Assembly (NCBI RefSeq): GCF_965279055.1
Contig: NZ_OZ257125.1
Location: forward strand, 2,790,001-2,854,000
Direction of reading: 5' to 3'
DNA from: Hydrocarboniphaga sp965279055
Lineage (GTDB): Bacteria > Pseudomonadota > Gammaproteobacteria > Nevskiales > Nevskiaceae
Length of the DNA: 64,000 nt
Each line of letters opens with the position of its first letter. Positions within the stretch are counted from its first letter, which is position 1. The notes under the pieces were generated by a model, which worked only from the letters and a program-made list of their open reading frames with translations, did not search any database and was not told where the DNA came from. Shown in pieces: positions 1-8,299 of this stretch. The translations under genes and the position numbers were made by a program.

Positions 1-766
1 GACCGCTGGACAGAAACCGCGGATCGGGCGCAAAAAAACCGATGCTGTTGTAGCCCCAGTAATTGGTCAGGTTGCGTTGGGTCAGATGCCGGTCGTTCAA
101 AAAATGATGAATCGGCAGCAACTCCACCGCGGTGACGCCGGTGCGCACCAGGTGATCCAGCACCGGCGGCGCGACCAGGCCGGCAAACGTGCCGCGCTTG
201 TTCTGGTCGACACCCGGATGCAGCTTGGTGAAGCCCTTGACATGGGTTTCCATGATCACGGTTTCTTCCCAGCTGGTACGCGGCCGCCGGTCCTCGCCCC
301 AGCTGAAAGAGGTGTCGACGACGCGGCACTTGGGCATGTGGCGCGCGTTGTCGCGCCTGTCGAAACTCAGGTCTTGCCTGGCATGACCGATCTTGTAACC
401 GAAGTTGGCATCGGCCCAATGCAGATCGCCGGCGATGGACTTTGCATAAGGATCGAGCAACAGCTTGTTGGCATTGAAGCGATGCCCGTTCTCCGGCTCG
501 TAAGGTCCGTGCACGCGGTACCCGTAAAGCTGGCCCGGCCGCGCATCCGGCAGATAGCCGTGCCAGACCTGGTCGCTGTATTCCGGCAGGCGCACACGCG
601 CCACTTCGTGCTGCCCGCTCGGATCGAACAGGCATAGATCCACTGCGACGGCGTTGGCGGAAAACAGCGCAAAATTGACGCCTTCGCCGTCCCAGCTGGC
701 GCCCAGCGGATACGAGCGGCCCGGCCACACCGTGGTGCGGGCCTTGTTTGCAACGGTCGATTCCAT
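1..766 (-). CDS. glgX: Glycogen debranching enzyme GlgX, N-terminal part (runs off window)
   Basis: Read on the minus strand from the ATG at 766, the frame gives MESTVANKARTTVWPGRSYP, then a CBM48-type segment (GASWDGEGVNFALFSANA, LCLFDP) and the start of a GH13 domain (ETHVKGFTKLHP, TAVELLPIHHF, NYWGYNSIGFFAP). This order is typical of GlgX, which hydrolyses alpha-1,6 branches of limit dextrin in glycogen breakdown. About 255 codons are inside the window; the catalytic residues and the 3' end lie outside. TreX-type isoamylases are close relatives, so the exact substrate is inferred. No other glycogen gene is visible next to it. Confidence 0.85.
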   Translation of the reverse strand, partial: MESTVANKARTTVWPGRSYPLGASWDGEGVNFALFSANAVAVDLCLFDPSGQHEVARVRLPEYSDQVWHGYLPDARPGQLYGYRVHGPYEPENGHRFNANKLLLDPYAKSIAGDLHWADANFGYKIGHARQDLSFDRRDNARHMPKCRVVDTSFSWGEDRRPRTSWEETVIMETHVKGFTKLHPGVDQNKRGTFAGLVAPPVLDHLVRTGVTAVELLPIHHFLNDRHLTQRNLTNYWGYNSIGFFAPDPRFLSSG

Positions 767-953
767 TCGAGGGCGTTCCCTGTCGTCCGCCGATGGCGCG
801 GCGAAGATCGCGACACGCTCAGGTCTCGGCGGAACCGGTTCAACCTTAACGGCAGGAACTGAATTCAACCTGTCCCGCTGCCGCGGTCTAGCTCCTCGAA
901 GAACGCAGATCCGGCATCTTCGCGGGAGCAGGCTCGCCTGCGAGCCTCAAACC

Positions 954-1991
954 TCAGTTATCCAGCCCCGCCGTCAGGCGCCGTGCGGTTTCCGCGACCA
1001 GCGGAATGATGCGGCTGTAGGCCATCCGCGTCGGGCCGATGACGCCGAGCACGCCGGCGACCTGGCCTTCGACGAAGTACGGCGCGGTGACGACGCTGAC
1101 CTCGTCGAGCACGCGATAGCCCGATTCCTCGCCGATGAATATCTGAAGGCCTTCGGCCGCCAGGCAGGAGTCGAACAGCTGCAGCAGATCGCGCTTGCGG
1201 TCGAGCGCGTCGAACAGCCCGCGCAGGCGGCCGACGTCGCCGAGTTCCTGAAAGCCAAGCAGGTTGCCGCCGCCGGCGTAGACGTAATCGCCGCCCTTCG
1301 GCTCATCTCCCTTGAACGCCTGCTCGGCCATGAACACCGCGTCTTTCAAGGTCTGATTGACGCGCACTTGCGTGTCGTTGGCGTCCTGCCACAGCGCGGT
1401 GCGCAGGCTGACCAGATCACGGCCGGCGAAGTGTTCGTTGAGCACATTGGCGTAGCGCTCCAGCTCGTCGGCGCCGTAGGGCCGGTCGGTGGCGACGATG
1501 CGGTTCTGCACTTCGCTCTGGTTGACGACCAGGATCACCAGCACGCGGCGATCCGACAGCGGCATGAACTGGATGCGACGCAGGATCGCCAGGTTGCGCC
1601 GCGGCGTGGTGACGACGCCGGCCATCTTCGACAGCCGCGAGATCAGCGCCGACGCCGCCTGCACCATGTCCTGAGGGCTGCGGCCGCGCGGTACCAGATC
1701 TTCGGCGATGCGATCGCGCTCGGCGTCGGACAAAGGCTCCGGCGCGAGCAGCGAGTCGACGAAGTAGCGATAGCCGCGCGTGGTCGGCACGCGCCCGGCG
1801 GAAGTGTGCGGCGACACGACCAGGCCGAGCTCGTCCAGGTCGGCCATCACGTTACGGATCGTCGCCGGCGACAGGTTCAGGCTGGCGGCGCGCGACAGCG
1901 TGCGCGAGCCGACCGGCTGGCCATCGGCGATGTAGCGCTCGACCAGCAGCTTGAGCAGGTCGGCGGCGCGTTGTTCCAGGGGTTCGGCCAT
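954..1991 (-). CDS. hrcA: Heat-inducible transcription repressor HrcA
   Basis: The 345-residue product has the usual HrcA length and layout: an N-terminal winged helix (ADLLKLLVERYIADGQPVGS, LSPATIRNVMADLDELGLV, HTSAGRVPTTRGYRYFVD) followed by a GAF-like dimerisation domain. HrcA represses groE/dnaK-type operons by binding CIRCE. The frame stays open upstream to 2075, but the ATG at 1991 (MAEPLEQRAADLL) matches the usual family start. It is divergent from nadK with 136 bp between them, and I see no CIRCE inverted repeat in that gap. In gammaproteobacteria hrcA often sits beside nadK/recN or grpE; grpE-dnaK is not in this window. Confidence 0.95.
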   Translation of the reverse strand: MAEPLEQRAADLLKLLVERYIADGQPVGSRTLSRAASLNLSPATIRNVMADLDELGLVVSPHTSAGRVPTTRGYRYFVDSLLAPEPLSDAERDRIAEDLVPRGRSPQDMVQAASALISRLSKMAGVVTTPRRNLAILRRIQFMPLSDRRVLVILVVNQSEVQNRIVATDRPYGADELERYANVLNEHFAGRDLVSLRTALWQDANDTQVRVNQTLKDAVFMAEQAFKGDEPKGGDYVYAGGGNLLGFQELGDVGRLRGLFDALDRKRDLLQLFDSCLAAEGLQIFIGEESGYRVLDEVSVVTAPYFVEGQVAGVLGVIGPTRMAYSRIIPLVAETARRLTAGLDN

Positions 1992-2127
1992 GGGCTTCTC
2001 AGAAGATTCACGTCCGACGCTAGAGACTGCAAAAATCGCTGTCAAGACAGGTGTATGCGGCCGGCGTACGGACACGCCTCGCGGCGTGGCATCCTGTATC
2101 GTCCGTTATCTTCCCGATAGCACCTCC

Positions 2128-3057
2128 ATGAAACCATTCCGCACCATCGGCGTGATCGGCAAACGGCGCGAGCCGCACCTGCCGACCCTGGCGAGCCTGT
2201 GCCTGGCGCTGCGCGCGCAGGGCTGCGAAGTGCTGGTCGAAGACAATCCGGCACTGTCCGACGCACCGGCCGGCCGCCGCGTCTCGCGCAGCGAGCTGGC
2301 GCGCTCGGTGGAGCTGGCGATCGTCGTCGGCGGCGATGGAACGTTGCTCGACGCCGGTCGCTCGCTGGCGCCAGCCGGTGTGCCGCTGCTCGGCGTCAAC
2401 CAGGGCCGGCTCGGCTTCATGGCCGACCTGCTGCCCGAGCAGATCGCCGATTCGCTTGCGGCGGTGATTCGCGGCGAGTACGAGAGCGAAGAGCGCATGG
2501 TGCTGAGCGCGCGCGTGATCCGCGCCACGCCGGGCGACGACGCCGGCGCCGATGCCGCCGACGCGGCGCCGCGCATCGCCGTCAATGACGTGGTACTGCG
2601 CAACCAGGCCTCGATCCGCATGCTCGAGTTCGAAAGCTGGATGGACGAGGACTTCATCAGCCTGCATCGCGCCGACGGCATGATCATCTGCTCGCCGACC
2701 GGCTCGACCGCGTATGCGCTGTCCGGCGGCGGGCCCCTGATGCATCCGAGCCTGCAGGCGATGGCGCTGGTACCGATCTGCCCGCATACCTTGTCCGACC
2801 GTCCGATCGTCGTCGGCGGCGAGCAGCGCGTCAGGCTGGTGGTGCGCGGCGACGAGACGCTGCCGCCGACCGCGCTGCAGGCGATGATGACCATCGACGG
2901 CCAGCTCAGCGAATCGCTGGCGCCGGGCGACGCGGTGGAAGTCACACGCGCGCCCGAGCCGCTGCGGCTGATCCACCCGGCCGGGTACAGCTACTTCGCG
3001 ATCCTGCGCAACAAGCTGCGCTGGGGCCAGGGCCCGGAAAACCTGCTCGATCGCTGA
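2128..3057 (+). CDS. nadK: NAD kinase
   Basis: Phosphorylates NAD to NADP in the cytosol. The 309-residue product carries the family signatures: the GGDGTLL nucleotide motif, NQGRLGFMADL, and SPTGSTAYALSGGGP. An in-frame extension upstream to 1951 overlaps hrcA, so the ATG at 2128 (MKPFRTIGVIGKR), which matches family N-termini, is preferred. A short Ala/Asp-rich insertion (PGDDAGADAADAAP) before the NDVVLRN segment is longer than in many homologues but lies in a variable loop. It is followed 78 bp later by recN in the same direction, a common gammaproteobacterial order. Confidence 0.95.
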   Translation: MKPFRTIGVIGKRREPHLPTLASLCLALRAQGCEVLVEDNPALSDAPAGRRVSRSELARSVELAIVVGGDGTLLDAGRSLAPAGVPLLGVNQGRLGFMADLLPEQIADSLAAVIRGEYESEERMVLSARVIRATPGDDAGADAADAAPRIAVNDVVLRNQASIRMLEFESWMDEDFISLHRADGMIICSPTGSTAYALSGGGPLMHPSLQAMALVPICPHTLSDRPIVVGGEQRVRLVVRGDETLPPTALQAMMTIDGQLSESLAPGDAVEVTRAPEPLRLIHPAGYSYFAILRNKLRWGQGPENLLDR

Positions 3058-3134
3058 GGCGCAATCGCAGGCCAAACCGGCGGGCAGCGCCCTACAATGA
3101 CGCCGCATTCCCTTGAGTCCCGCACACCGCTCCC

Positions 3135-4817
3135 ATGCTGCTCGGCCTTTCGATCAAGAACCTCGCGATCATCGACGCCCTGGACCTCGAGTTCGGGCCC
3201 GGCTTCACCGTGCTCACCGGCGAAACCGGCGCCGGCAAGTCGATCCTGATCGACGCCATCGGCCTGGCCATCGGCACGCGCGCCGAAGCCTCGCTGGTGC
3301 GCAGCGGCCAGGAGCGCGCCGAAATCAGCGCCGAGTTTTCGCTGAAGGACGCGCCGGCGGCCAAAGCCTGGCTGCAAGCGCAGGAAATGATCGACGGCGA
3401 CGATGCCGACGCCTGCGTGCTGCGTCGCGTGGTCTATGCCGAAGGCCGCACCCGCGCCTTCGTCAACAACGCGCCGGTCGCCGCCAGCGCGCTGCGCGAG
3501 CTCGGCGAAACGCTGATCGAGGTCTTCGGCCAGAACCAGAGCCAGACGCTGGTCCGCGTCGACACGCAGCGCGGCCTGCTCGACAGTTACGGCGAACTCG
3601 GCCGCGAGCTGGACAAGGTCGCCGAGCTGTCGCGGCGCTGGCACGCGCTCGCTGCGCAGATCGACAAGCTCGGCAAGGCGCATGCGCGCGATCCGGCGCA
3701 GCTGGACTATCTGCGCCATCAGATTCGCGAACTCGAGGCACTGAACCTGCAGCCCGGCGAACTCGATCAGCTGGACGCCGATCATCGGCGCCTGGCCAAC
3801 GCCGGCAAGCTGCTCGAAGACGGTGGCCGCGCGCTGGAGCTGCTCTACGGCGGCGAAGCCAGCGTCTACGACCAGCTGTCGGCCGCCAGTTCCCTGCTCG
3901 CCTCGCTCAGCGGCGTCGACGCCGGCTTCGGCGACGTCGAGAGCAATGTCGCTTCGGTGCAGGCGCAGCTGCGCGAAGCCGCGCAGGAACTGCAGCGCCT
4001 GCTCGACCGGCTCGACCTGGATCCGGCGCAGCTGCAACTGGTCGAGCAGCGACTGTCCGACGTGCACGACATGGCGCGCAAGCACCGGCTGCGGGCCGAC
4101 GATCTGCCGGCACGAGTGGCCGAGCTGCGCGCCGAACTCGACGAAGCCGAACTCGCCGCCGGCGGCGCCGAAAAGCTGCTTGCCGAGCAGCGCGAAATCG
4201 AAACGGCATGGCGCGCCGCGGCGCAAAAGCTGAGCGCGGCGCGCACCAGGGCCGCGAAGAAATTCTCCGAACAAGTCACGCGCGGCGTGCGCGGGCTGGG
4301 CATGGCCAACGCCGAGTTCGTCGTCGCGGTCGAGCCGGATGCCGAGGCAATACCGCGCGCCCACGGCGCCGACGACGTGCGCTTCGATTTCTCCGCCAAC
4401 CCCGGCCAGCCACCCCGCCCGATCGCCAAGGTCGCCTCCGGCGGCGAGCTGTCGCGGCTGTCGCTGGCGATCCAGGTTGCCGGCAGCAAGGCCAGCGGCG
4501 GCGCGGCGACGATGATCTTCGACGAAGTCGATGCCGGCATCGGCGGCGGCGTCGCCGAAATCGTCGGCCAGCAGCTGCGCGCGCTGGGCCAGGACCGCCA
4601 GGTGCTGTGCGTGACGCACCTGGCGCAGGTCGCGGCCCAGGGCGCCAGCCATCACGGCATCGCCAAGGAAGTGCGCGCCGGCAAGACCTTCACCCGCGTG
4701 TCACCGCTGGATCAGGACGAGCGTGTGCAGGAACTGGCGCGGATGATGGGCGGCGTCGAGATCACGGCGTCGACGCAGGCACATGCAAGGGAATTGCTGG
4801 AGCGGGCGGGCAGCTGA
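3135..4817 (+). CDS. recN: DNA repair protein RecN
   Basis: SMC-like ATPase used in recombinational repair of double-strand breaks. The 560-residue product has a Walker A motif near the N-terminus (GETGAGKSI, about residues 29-37), a long central coiled-coil region rich in Glu, Leu, Arg and Ala, and C-terminal ABC signature (SGGELSRLSLA), Walker B (IFDEVDAGIGG) and His-switch (VTHLAQVAA) motifs. The length is typical. It is convergent with fur, and a perfect 23-bp inverted repeat lies between them. I see no LexA box in the short nadK-recN gap; a TACAAT at 3093-3098 could be a -10 element. Confidence 0.97.
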   Translation: MLLGLSIKNLAIIDALDLEFGPGFTVLTGETGAGKSILIDAIGLAIGTRAEASLVRSGQERAEISAEFSLKDAPAAKAWLQAQEMIDGDDADACVLRRVVYAEGRTRAFVNNAPVAASALRELGETLIEVFGQNQSQTLVRVDTQRGLLDSYGELGRELDKVAELSRRWHALAAQIDKLGKAHARDPAQLDYLRHQIRELEALNLQPGELDQLDADHRRLANAGKLLEDGGRALELLYGGEASVYDQLSAASSLLASLSGVDAGFGDVESNVASVQAQLREAAQELQRLLDRLDLDPAQLQLVEQRLSDVHDMARKHRLRADDLPARVAELRAELDEAELAAGGAEKLLAEQREIETAWRAAAQKLSAARTRAAKKFSEQVTRGVRGLGMANAEFVVAVEPDAEAIPRAHGADDVRFDFSANPGQPPRPIAKVASGGELSRLSLAIQVAGSKASGGAATMIFDEVDAGIGGGVAEIVGQQLRALGQDRQVLCVTHLAQVAAQGASHHGIAKEVRAGKTFTRVSPLDQDERVQELARMMGGVEITASTQAHARELLERAGS

Positions 4818-4827
4818 GCCTGCGTGT

Positions 4828-4888
4828 TGTAGGAGCGGGCTTGCCCGCGACCATGAAGCGCGCAGTCGCGGGCAAGCCCGCTCCTACA
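4828..4888. repeat. Perfect 23-bp inverted repeat (REP-like) between convergent recN and fur
   Basis: Left arm 4828-4850 (TGTAGGAGCGGGCTTGCC and on to CGCGA) and right arm 4866-4888 are exact reverse complements around a 15-base loop. The sequence resembles the GAGCGGGCTTGCCCGCG repeats common between genes in pseudomonads and relatives. Lying between two converging genes, it could end transcription from both sides, although neither strand has a long T tract. No second copy was found in this window. Confidence 0.85.
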
Positions 4889-4896
4889 GGGTCAGA

Positions 4897-5349
4897 TCAG
4901 CGCCCCGGCCGCGCGACACCCTTCAGATTCGGGCAATTCTCTTTCTGGCACTCGCCGTAGATGATCAGGCTGTGCTCGGTCATCTTGAAGCCCAGCTCCT
5001 TGGCGCGGTCGCGCTGGCGCTTTTCGATCAGCTCGTCCTCGAACTCCTCGACCCGGCCGCAGTTCATGCACACCAGATGGTCGTGGTGCTGGCCGCGTTC
5101 CAGCTCGAACACCGCGTGGCCGCCTTCGAAGTGGTGGCGCGTGACCAGGCCGGCCGACTCGAACTGGGTCAGCACGCGGTATACCGTGGCCAGGCCGATG
5201 TCTTCGCCGCCGTCCATCAGCCGGCGATAGATGTCTTCCGCCGACAGATGCCGGGTCGGGCTGTTCTCCAGCATCTCGAGGATCTTGAGACGCGGCAGCG
5301 TGACCTTGAGGCCGGCGCTTCTGAGATCGGATGATTCCACGTAAACCAC
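4897..5349 (-). CDS. fur: Ferric uptake regulator Fur
   Basis: Iron-responsive repressor of 150 residues. It has a winged-helix N-terminus (SAGLKVTLPRLKILEMLE, HLSAEDIYRRL, IGLATVYRVLTQFESAGLV) and the metal-binding C-terminal half (RHHFEGGHAVFELE, HHDHLVCMNCG, ECQKENC) with the expected His, Glu and Cys ligands. A second start at MESSDL, four codons in, is possible. It is divergent from bamE across 131 bp, the typical gammaproteobacterial arrangement. Confidence 0.97.
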   Translation of the reverse strand: MVYVESSDLRSAGLKVTLPRLKILEMLENSPTRHLSAEDIYRRLMDGGEDIGLATVYRVLTQFESAGLVTRHHFEGGHAVFELERGQHHDHLVCMNCGRVEEFEDELIEKRQRDRAKELGFKMTEHSLIIYGECQKENCPNLKGVARPGR

Positions 5350-5480
5350 TCCTTGGGGTCAGCCCGGGAGGCTGAAGCCGGCGCCGGCTGCCCGCCGCCC
5401 TGAACGATTCGGTATTATCGCAGTCTTCTAGCTGTCTTCCAGCGTTTATTCCGTTGCAAACAACGAGCCTCCGCCCCCTC

Positions 5481-5936
5481 ATGCGCATTCTGCTGCTCGG
5501 CCTGCTGGCCCTGAGTCTTTCCGCCTGTTCGCTGCTGTACCGCCTGCCGACCCGCCAGGGCAACGTGATCGACCAGCGCGACCTGGCCAAGCTGCAGGTC
5601 GGCATGACCCGCGACCAGGTCAAGTACGTGATGGGCACGCCGGTCGCCGGCAACCCGTTCCGCGACGATCGCTGGGATTACTTCGGCTACTACAAGTCGC
5701 CGCGCGGCGACGTCGTCAGCCGTACCGTCAGCCTGTACTTCGACGAAGGCAATCGCCTGGCGAAGATGGAAGGCATCGAGCAGGCCGCGGCCGGCAAGGT
5801 CGACGAACTGGCCAAGCCCGACCTGAACTTCGTCAAGTCCGAAGAAAAGAAGGACGCGCTCGAAGCCACCCGCGGCGAAGACCGCGCGCAGCCGCCGCCG
5901 GATGCGCAGACGCCGACGCCGGCCGGCGCGCCCTAG
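5481..5936 (+). CDS. bamE: Outer membrane assembly lipoprotein BamE (SmpA/OmlA)
   Basis: Small lipoprotein of the BAM complex, which folds beta-barrel proteins into the outer membrane. The ATG at 5481 gives a lipoprotein signal peptide with lipobox (MRILLLGLLALSLSACS), followed by the family core: YRLPTRQGNVIDQ, LQVGMTRDQVKYVMGTPV, RWDYFGYY. The product is 151 residues; the C-terminal tail, rich in Pro, Ala and Glu, is longer than in E. coli BamE. In-frame codons upstream from 5454 would spoil the signal peptide. It is divergent from fur and convergent with rnfH. Confidence 0.93.
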   Translation: MRILLLGLLALSLSACSLLYRLPTRQGNVIDQRDLAKLQVGMTRDQVKYVMGTPVAGNPFRDDRWDYFGYYKSPRGDVVSRTVSLYFDEGNRLAKMEGIEQAAAGKVDELAKPDLNFVKSEEKKDALEATRGEDRAQPPPDAQTPTPAGAP

Positions 5937-5960
5937 CTTTTTTAGGCTCAGAACAAGCTC

Positions 5961-6055
5961 CGTTCCTCCCGAGTAGCCTCGCTTGCGAGGCGTATCGAGG
6001 GACTTGAGCACGATCGGTCCCTCGATACGCCGCAAGCGGCTACTCGGGAGGAACG
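5961..6055. repeat. Intergenic inverted repeat, family A copy 1
   Basis: The arms begin with CGTTCCTCCCGAGTAGCC and end with its complement, with the inner sequence GCGTATCGAGGGA also mirrored. Related copies lie at 38286-38401 and 51022-51121, so this is a dispersed family. Here it separates the convergent bamE and rnfH. Confidence 0.85.
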
Positions 6056-6074
6056 GGCAGTCAAGCCATATTCC

Positions 6075-6353
6075 TTAGCGCGGGCGAACCCTCGCCCGCT
6101 TGCGCCGGGCATCCTTGGGATCGGCCAGCAGCGGCCGGTAGATTTCCACGCGATCGCCCTCGCGTAGCGGCTCGGTCAGCGGCCGCAGCCGGCCGTGAAT
6201 GCCGGTGCGGCCGTTCAGATCCTGGTCCTGCAGGCCAAAGCGTTGACGCAGTCCCGGGGCCTCGATCGCATCGGCGAGCGTCGCGCCGGCCGGCAGTTGC
6301 AGACTCACCAGCGCCGGTTCCTGCTCGGCCGCATACACCACCTGCACTTTCAT
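6075..6353 (-). CDS. rnfH: RnfH family protein (UPF0125)
   Basis: A 92-residue ubiquitin-fold protein (MKVQVVYAAEQEPALVSLQL, DAIEAPGL, GIHGRLRPLTEPLREGDRVE, IYRPLLADPKDARRKRA). The ending RVEIYRPLLADPKxxRRxRA is the hallmark of RnfH, whose biochemical role is not established. The frame is open upstream to 6473, but that part overlaps ratA out of frame; the ATG at 6353 matches family starts. It lies 10 bp after ratA in the usual ratA-rnfH operon. Confidence 0.93.
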   Translation of the reverse strand: MKVQVVYAAEQEPALVSLQLPAGATLADAIEAPGLRQRFGLQDQDLNGRTGIHGRLRPLTEPLREGDRVEIYRPLLADPKDARRKRARVRPR

Positions 6354-6363
6354 CGGCGCGCTT

Positions 6364-6816
6364 TCAGCCGCGCACAAGCCGTTGCTCGGCGCGCTGACGG
6401 AAGGCCTCGATGATGCCGTTGACCGCGCGATCCATCGCCGGCGCCAGGGTCGCTTCCATGATGCGGCTGGCAAAGTCCACGGTCAGCGCCAGCGACACCT
6501 TGCAGGCGTGCGCGTCCAGCACCTTGAACTCCCAGACGCCTTCGAGCTTGCGGAACGGGCCTTCGAGCAGCCGCATTTCGATGCGCTCGCCGACGCGCAT
6601 GCGGTTTTCGGTGGCGAAGCTGTCGGACAGCGCGCTGACGCGAAAACCGACTTTGGCGCGCACCAGGCGCTGGCCGTCATCGAGGGCCTCGTCCGACTCG
6701 ATCTGCGCCGACACGCAGCCCGGCAGGAATTCGGGATAGGCGGCGACATCGGCGACCAGGCCGTACAGCCCGGCCGCGGCGAACGGCATCAGCGCGGAGC
6801 GCTCCAGCGTCCTCAT
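6364..6816 (-). CDS. ratA: RatA-type SRPBCC protein (ribosome association toxin / COQ10 family)
   Basis: A 150-residue START-like protein: RSALMPFAAAGLYGLVADVA, YPEFLPGC, FRKLEGVWEF, FASRIMEATLAPAMDRAVNG. The E. coli homologue RatA blocks 70S assembly; the eukaryotic and bacterial COQ10-like relatives bind ubiquinone. Which role applies cannot be decided from sequence. The genomic position (divergent from smpB after the NSS transporter, followed by rnfH) is the standard ratA context. Confidence 0.92.
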   Translation of the reverse strand: MRTLERSALMPFAAAGLYGLVADVAAYPEFLPGCVSAQIESDEALDDGQRLVRAKVGFRVSALSDSFATENRMRVGERIEMRLLEGPFRKLEGVWEFKVLDAHACKVSLALTVDFASRIMEATLAPAMDRAVNGIIEAFRQRAEQRLVRG

Positions 6817-6852
6817 GATGTTGAAGCCTCCAGCGTCGTCGACGTCCGCACG

Positions 6853-8235
6853 TCAGTTGGCCCACAGCGCCGCGAGCCAGTCGAAAGCGCCGAGCGCGTA
6901 CAGCAGGATCGCCAGCAGCCCGACCCGCGCCGGATAGCTGAGCATGAAAATCCACAGCGGCGTCCAGCGCTCCTCGCGCGGGCCGGCGACCGAGCGCGCC
7001 AGCTCGTTCGGCAGCACGTGGCCGATCAGCACGCAGACCATCAGGCCCGACAGCGGCGCGATCAGCGTGGCGCTGAGCAGCTGCATCCATTCGAAGAAGT
7101 TCTGGCCGAACAGCCGCAGCTCGGCGAGCACGCTGAAGCTCAGCATCGAACCCAGGCCGAGATACCAGACCATGATCGCCGCGGCGGTCGCGGCAAACAC
7201 ACGCGTCAACCGCAAGCGTTCCATCAGATAGCGTGTCAGCGGCTCCAGCAGCGCCGCCGCCGACAGCAGCGTGACGATGAAGATCACCAGGTAGAACGGT
7301 GTCGCCACCGCGATGCCGGTCCAGCCGGTTGGCAGCGCCTGCGGCAAGCTCTGGAAGATCATGCCGATGCCCGGCGACGGCTGCAGCCCCGCTCCGAGCA
7401 CGAAGGCCAGCAGCACCAGGCCGCAGAGCAGGCTGAACAGCGTGTCGAGCACGATCACGGTCAGCGCCAGCCGGCCCAGCGGCATGCTCGCCGGCAGGTA
7501 GGCACCGAGTGTCATCATCGAGCCGAAGCCCAATGCCAGCGTGAAAAATGCCTGCTGCAGCGCCTCCAGCACGCCGCGCCAGCCGAGCTTGGAGGGATCG
7601 CCGAGGAACATGTAATTCGCGGCCTTGACGGTGTCGCCGTAACGACCGGCGGCGAGCACGATCGCGACCAGCGCGACGAAGGCCACCGGCACGAAGTAGC
7701 CGGCCGCGCGCTCCATGCCCTCGCGAAAGCCCTGCGCGACGATCACGCAGCTCATCACCATGAACAGCGTATGCCAGGCGAGCGAGCGCTCGGGATCCTG
7801 CGCCAGCTCCAGGAAGCGGCCGGCGGCGGTGGCCGCGTCGCCGCCGAGCCCGCCGGCCGCGGCGCGGAACACGTAACCCAGGCTCCAGCCGGCGACGACG
7901 CTGTAGTACGACAGGAGCATCAAAGCGCCGAGCAGCGAACAGCCGCCGAGCAGGCGCCAGCGACGGCTCGCGTCGGCGGTCTGCGCCAGCCGCGCAAAGC
8001 CGCTGACGATGTCGTCGCGCATCCAGCGGCCCAGCGCCCATTCGGCGACCAGCAGCGGCAGGCCGAGCAGCAGCAGCGCCGCGATGTACACCAGCAGGAA
8101 CACCCAGCCGCCGTACTGGCCCATCAGGTACGGCAGCCGCGCGATGTTGCCGATACCAATACAGCCGCCCGCCGCCACCCAGACGAAGGCGCGTGCGGAA
8201 CTCCAGTAACCGTAGCTGCTCTCGCGGATGTTCAC
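6853..8235 (-). CDS. Sodium-dependent transporter, NSS (SLC6/LeuT) family
   Basis: A 460-residue inner-membrane protein with about 11-12 hydrophobic segments. The N-terminal pattern YWSSARAFVWVAAGGCIGIG, NIARLPYLMGQYGGWVFLLV is that of bacterial NSS transporters (WSSR, GNIWRFP, GGGAF), although the Trp and Arg of NIWRFP are NIARLP here. The substrate, probably an amino acid or amine, cannot be read from sequence. It sits 36 bp upstream of ratA on the same strand and is divergent from smpB; many gammaproteobacteria keep a transporter elsewhere, so this is a lineage-specific insertion into the ratA-smpB gap. Confidence 0.88.
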   Translation of the reverse strand: MNIRESSYGYWSSARAFVWVAAGGCIGIGNIARLPYLMGQYGGWVFLLVYIAALLLLGLPLLVAEWALGRWMRDDIVSGFARLAQTADASRRWRLLGGCSLLGALMLLSYYSVVAGWSLGYVFRAAAGGLGGDAATAAGRFLELAQDPERSLAWHTLFMVMSCVIVAQGFREGMERAAGYFVPVAFVALVAIVLAAGRYGDTVKAANYMFLGDPSKLGWRGVLEALQQAFFTLALGFGSMMTLGAYLPASMPLGRLALTVIVLDTLFSLLCGLVLLAFVLGAGLQPSPGIGMIFQSLPQALPTGWTGIAVATPFYLVIFIVTLLSAAALLEPLTRYLMERLRLTRVFAATAAAIMVWYLGLGSMLSFSVLAELRLFGQNFFEWMQLLSATLIAPLSGLMVCVLIGHVLPNELARSVAGPREERWTPLWIFMLSYPARVGLLAILLYALGAFDWLAALWAN

Positions 8236-8287
8236 GACGCTAGTGTAAGGGCTGTTGTCGTCGCGACGGAGCCTTGACAGCCGCCCC

Positions 8288-8293
8288 TATAAT
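8288..8293 (+). promoter_or_regulatory. Perfect TATAAT -10 element just upstream of smpB
   Basis: TATAAT at 8288-8293 ends six bases before the smpB ATG at 8300. A start point at the usual distance would fall on or next to the ATG, giving an mRNA with almost no leader. A TTGACA at 8274-8279 is only 8 bp away, too close to be its normal -35 partner. Confidence 0.5.
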
Positions 8294-8299
8294 GGACAA

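Noticed and set aside
6382..8277. 631-codon plus-strand frame over the NSS transporter and ratA
   Set aside because: Gln/Arg/His-rich shadow of minus-strand genes whose own families are certain.
8274..8293. TTGACA and TATAAT as one sigma-70 promoter for smpB
   Set aside because: Only 8 bp separate them, far below the 16-18 bp needed.
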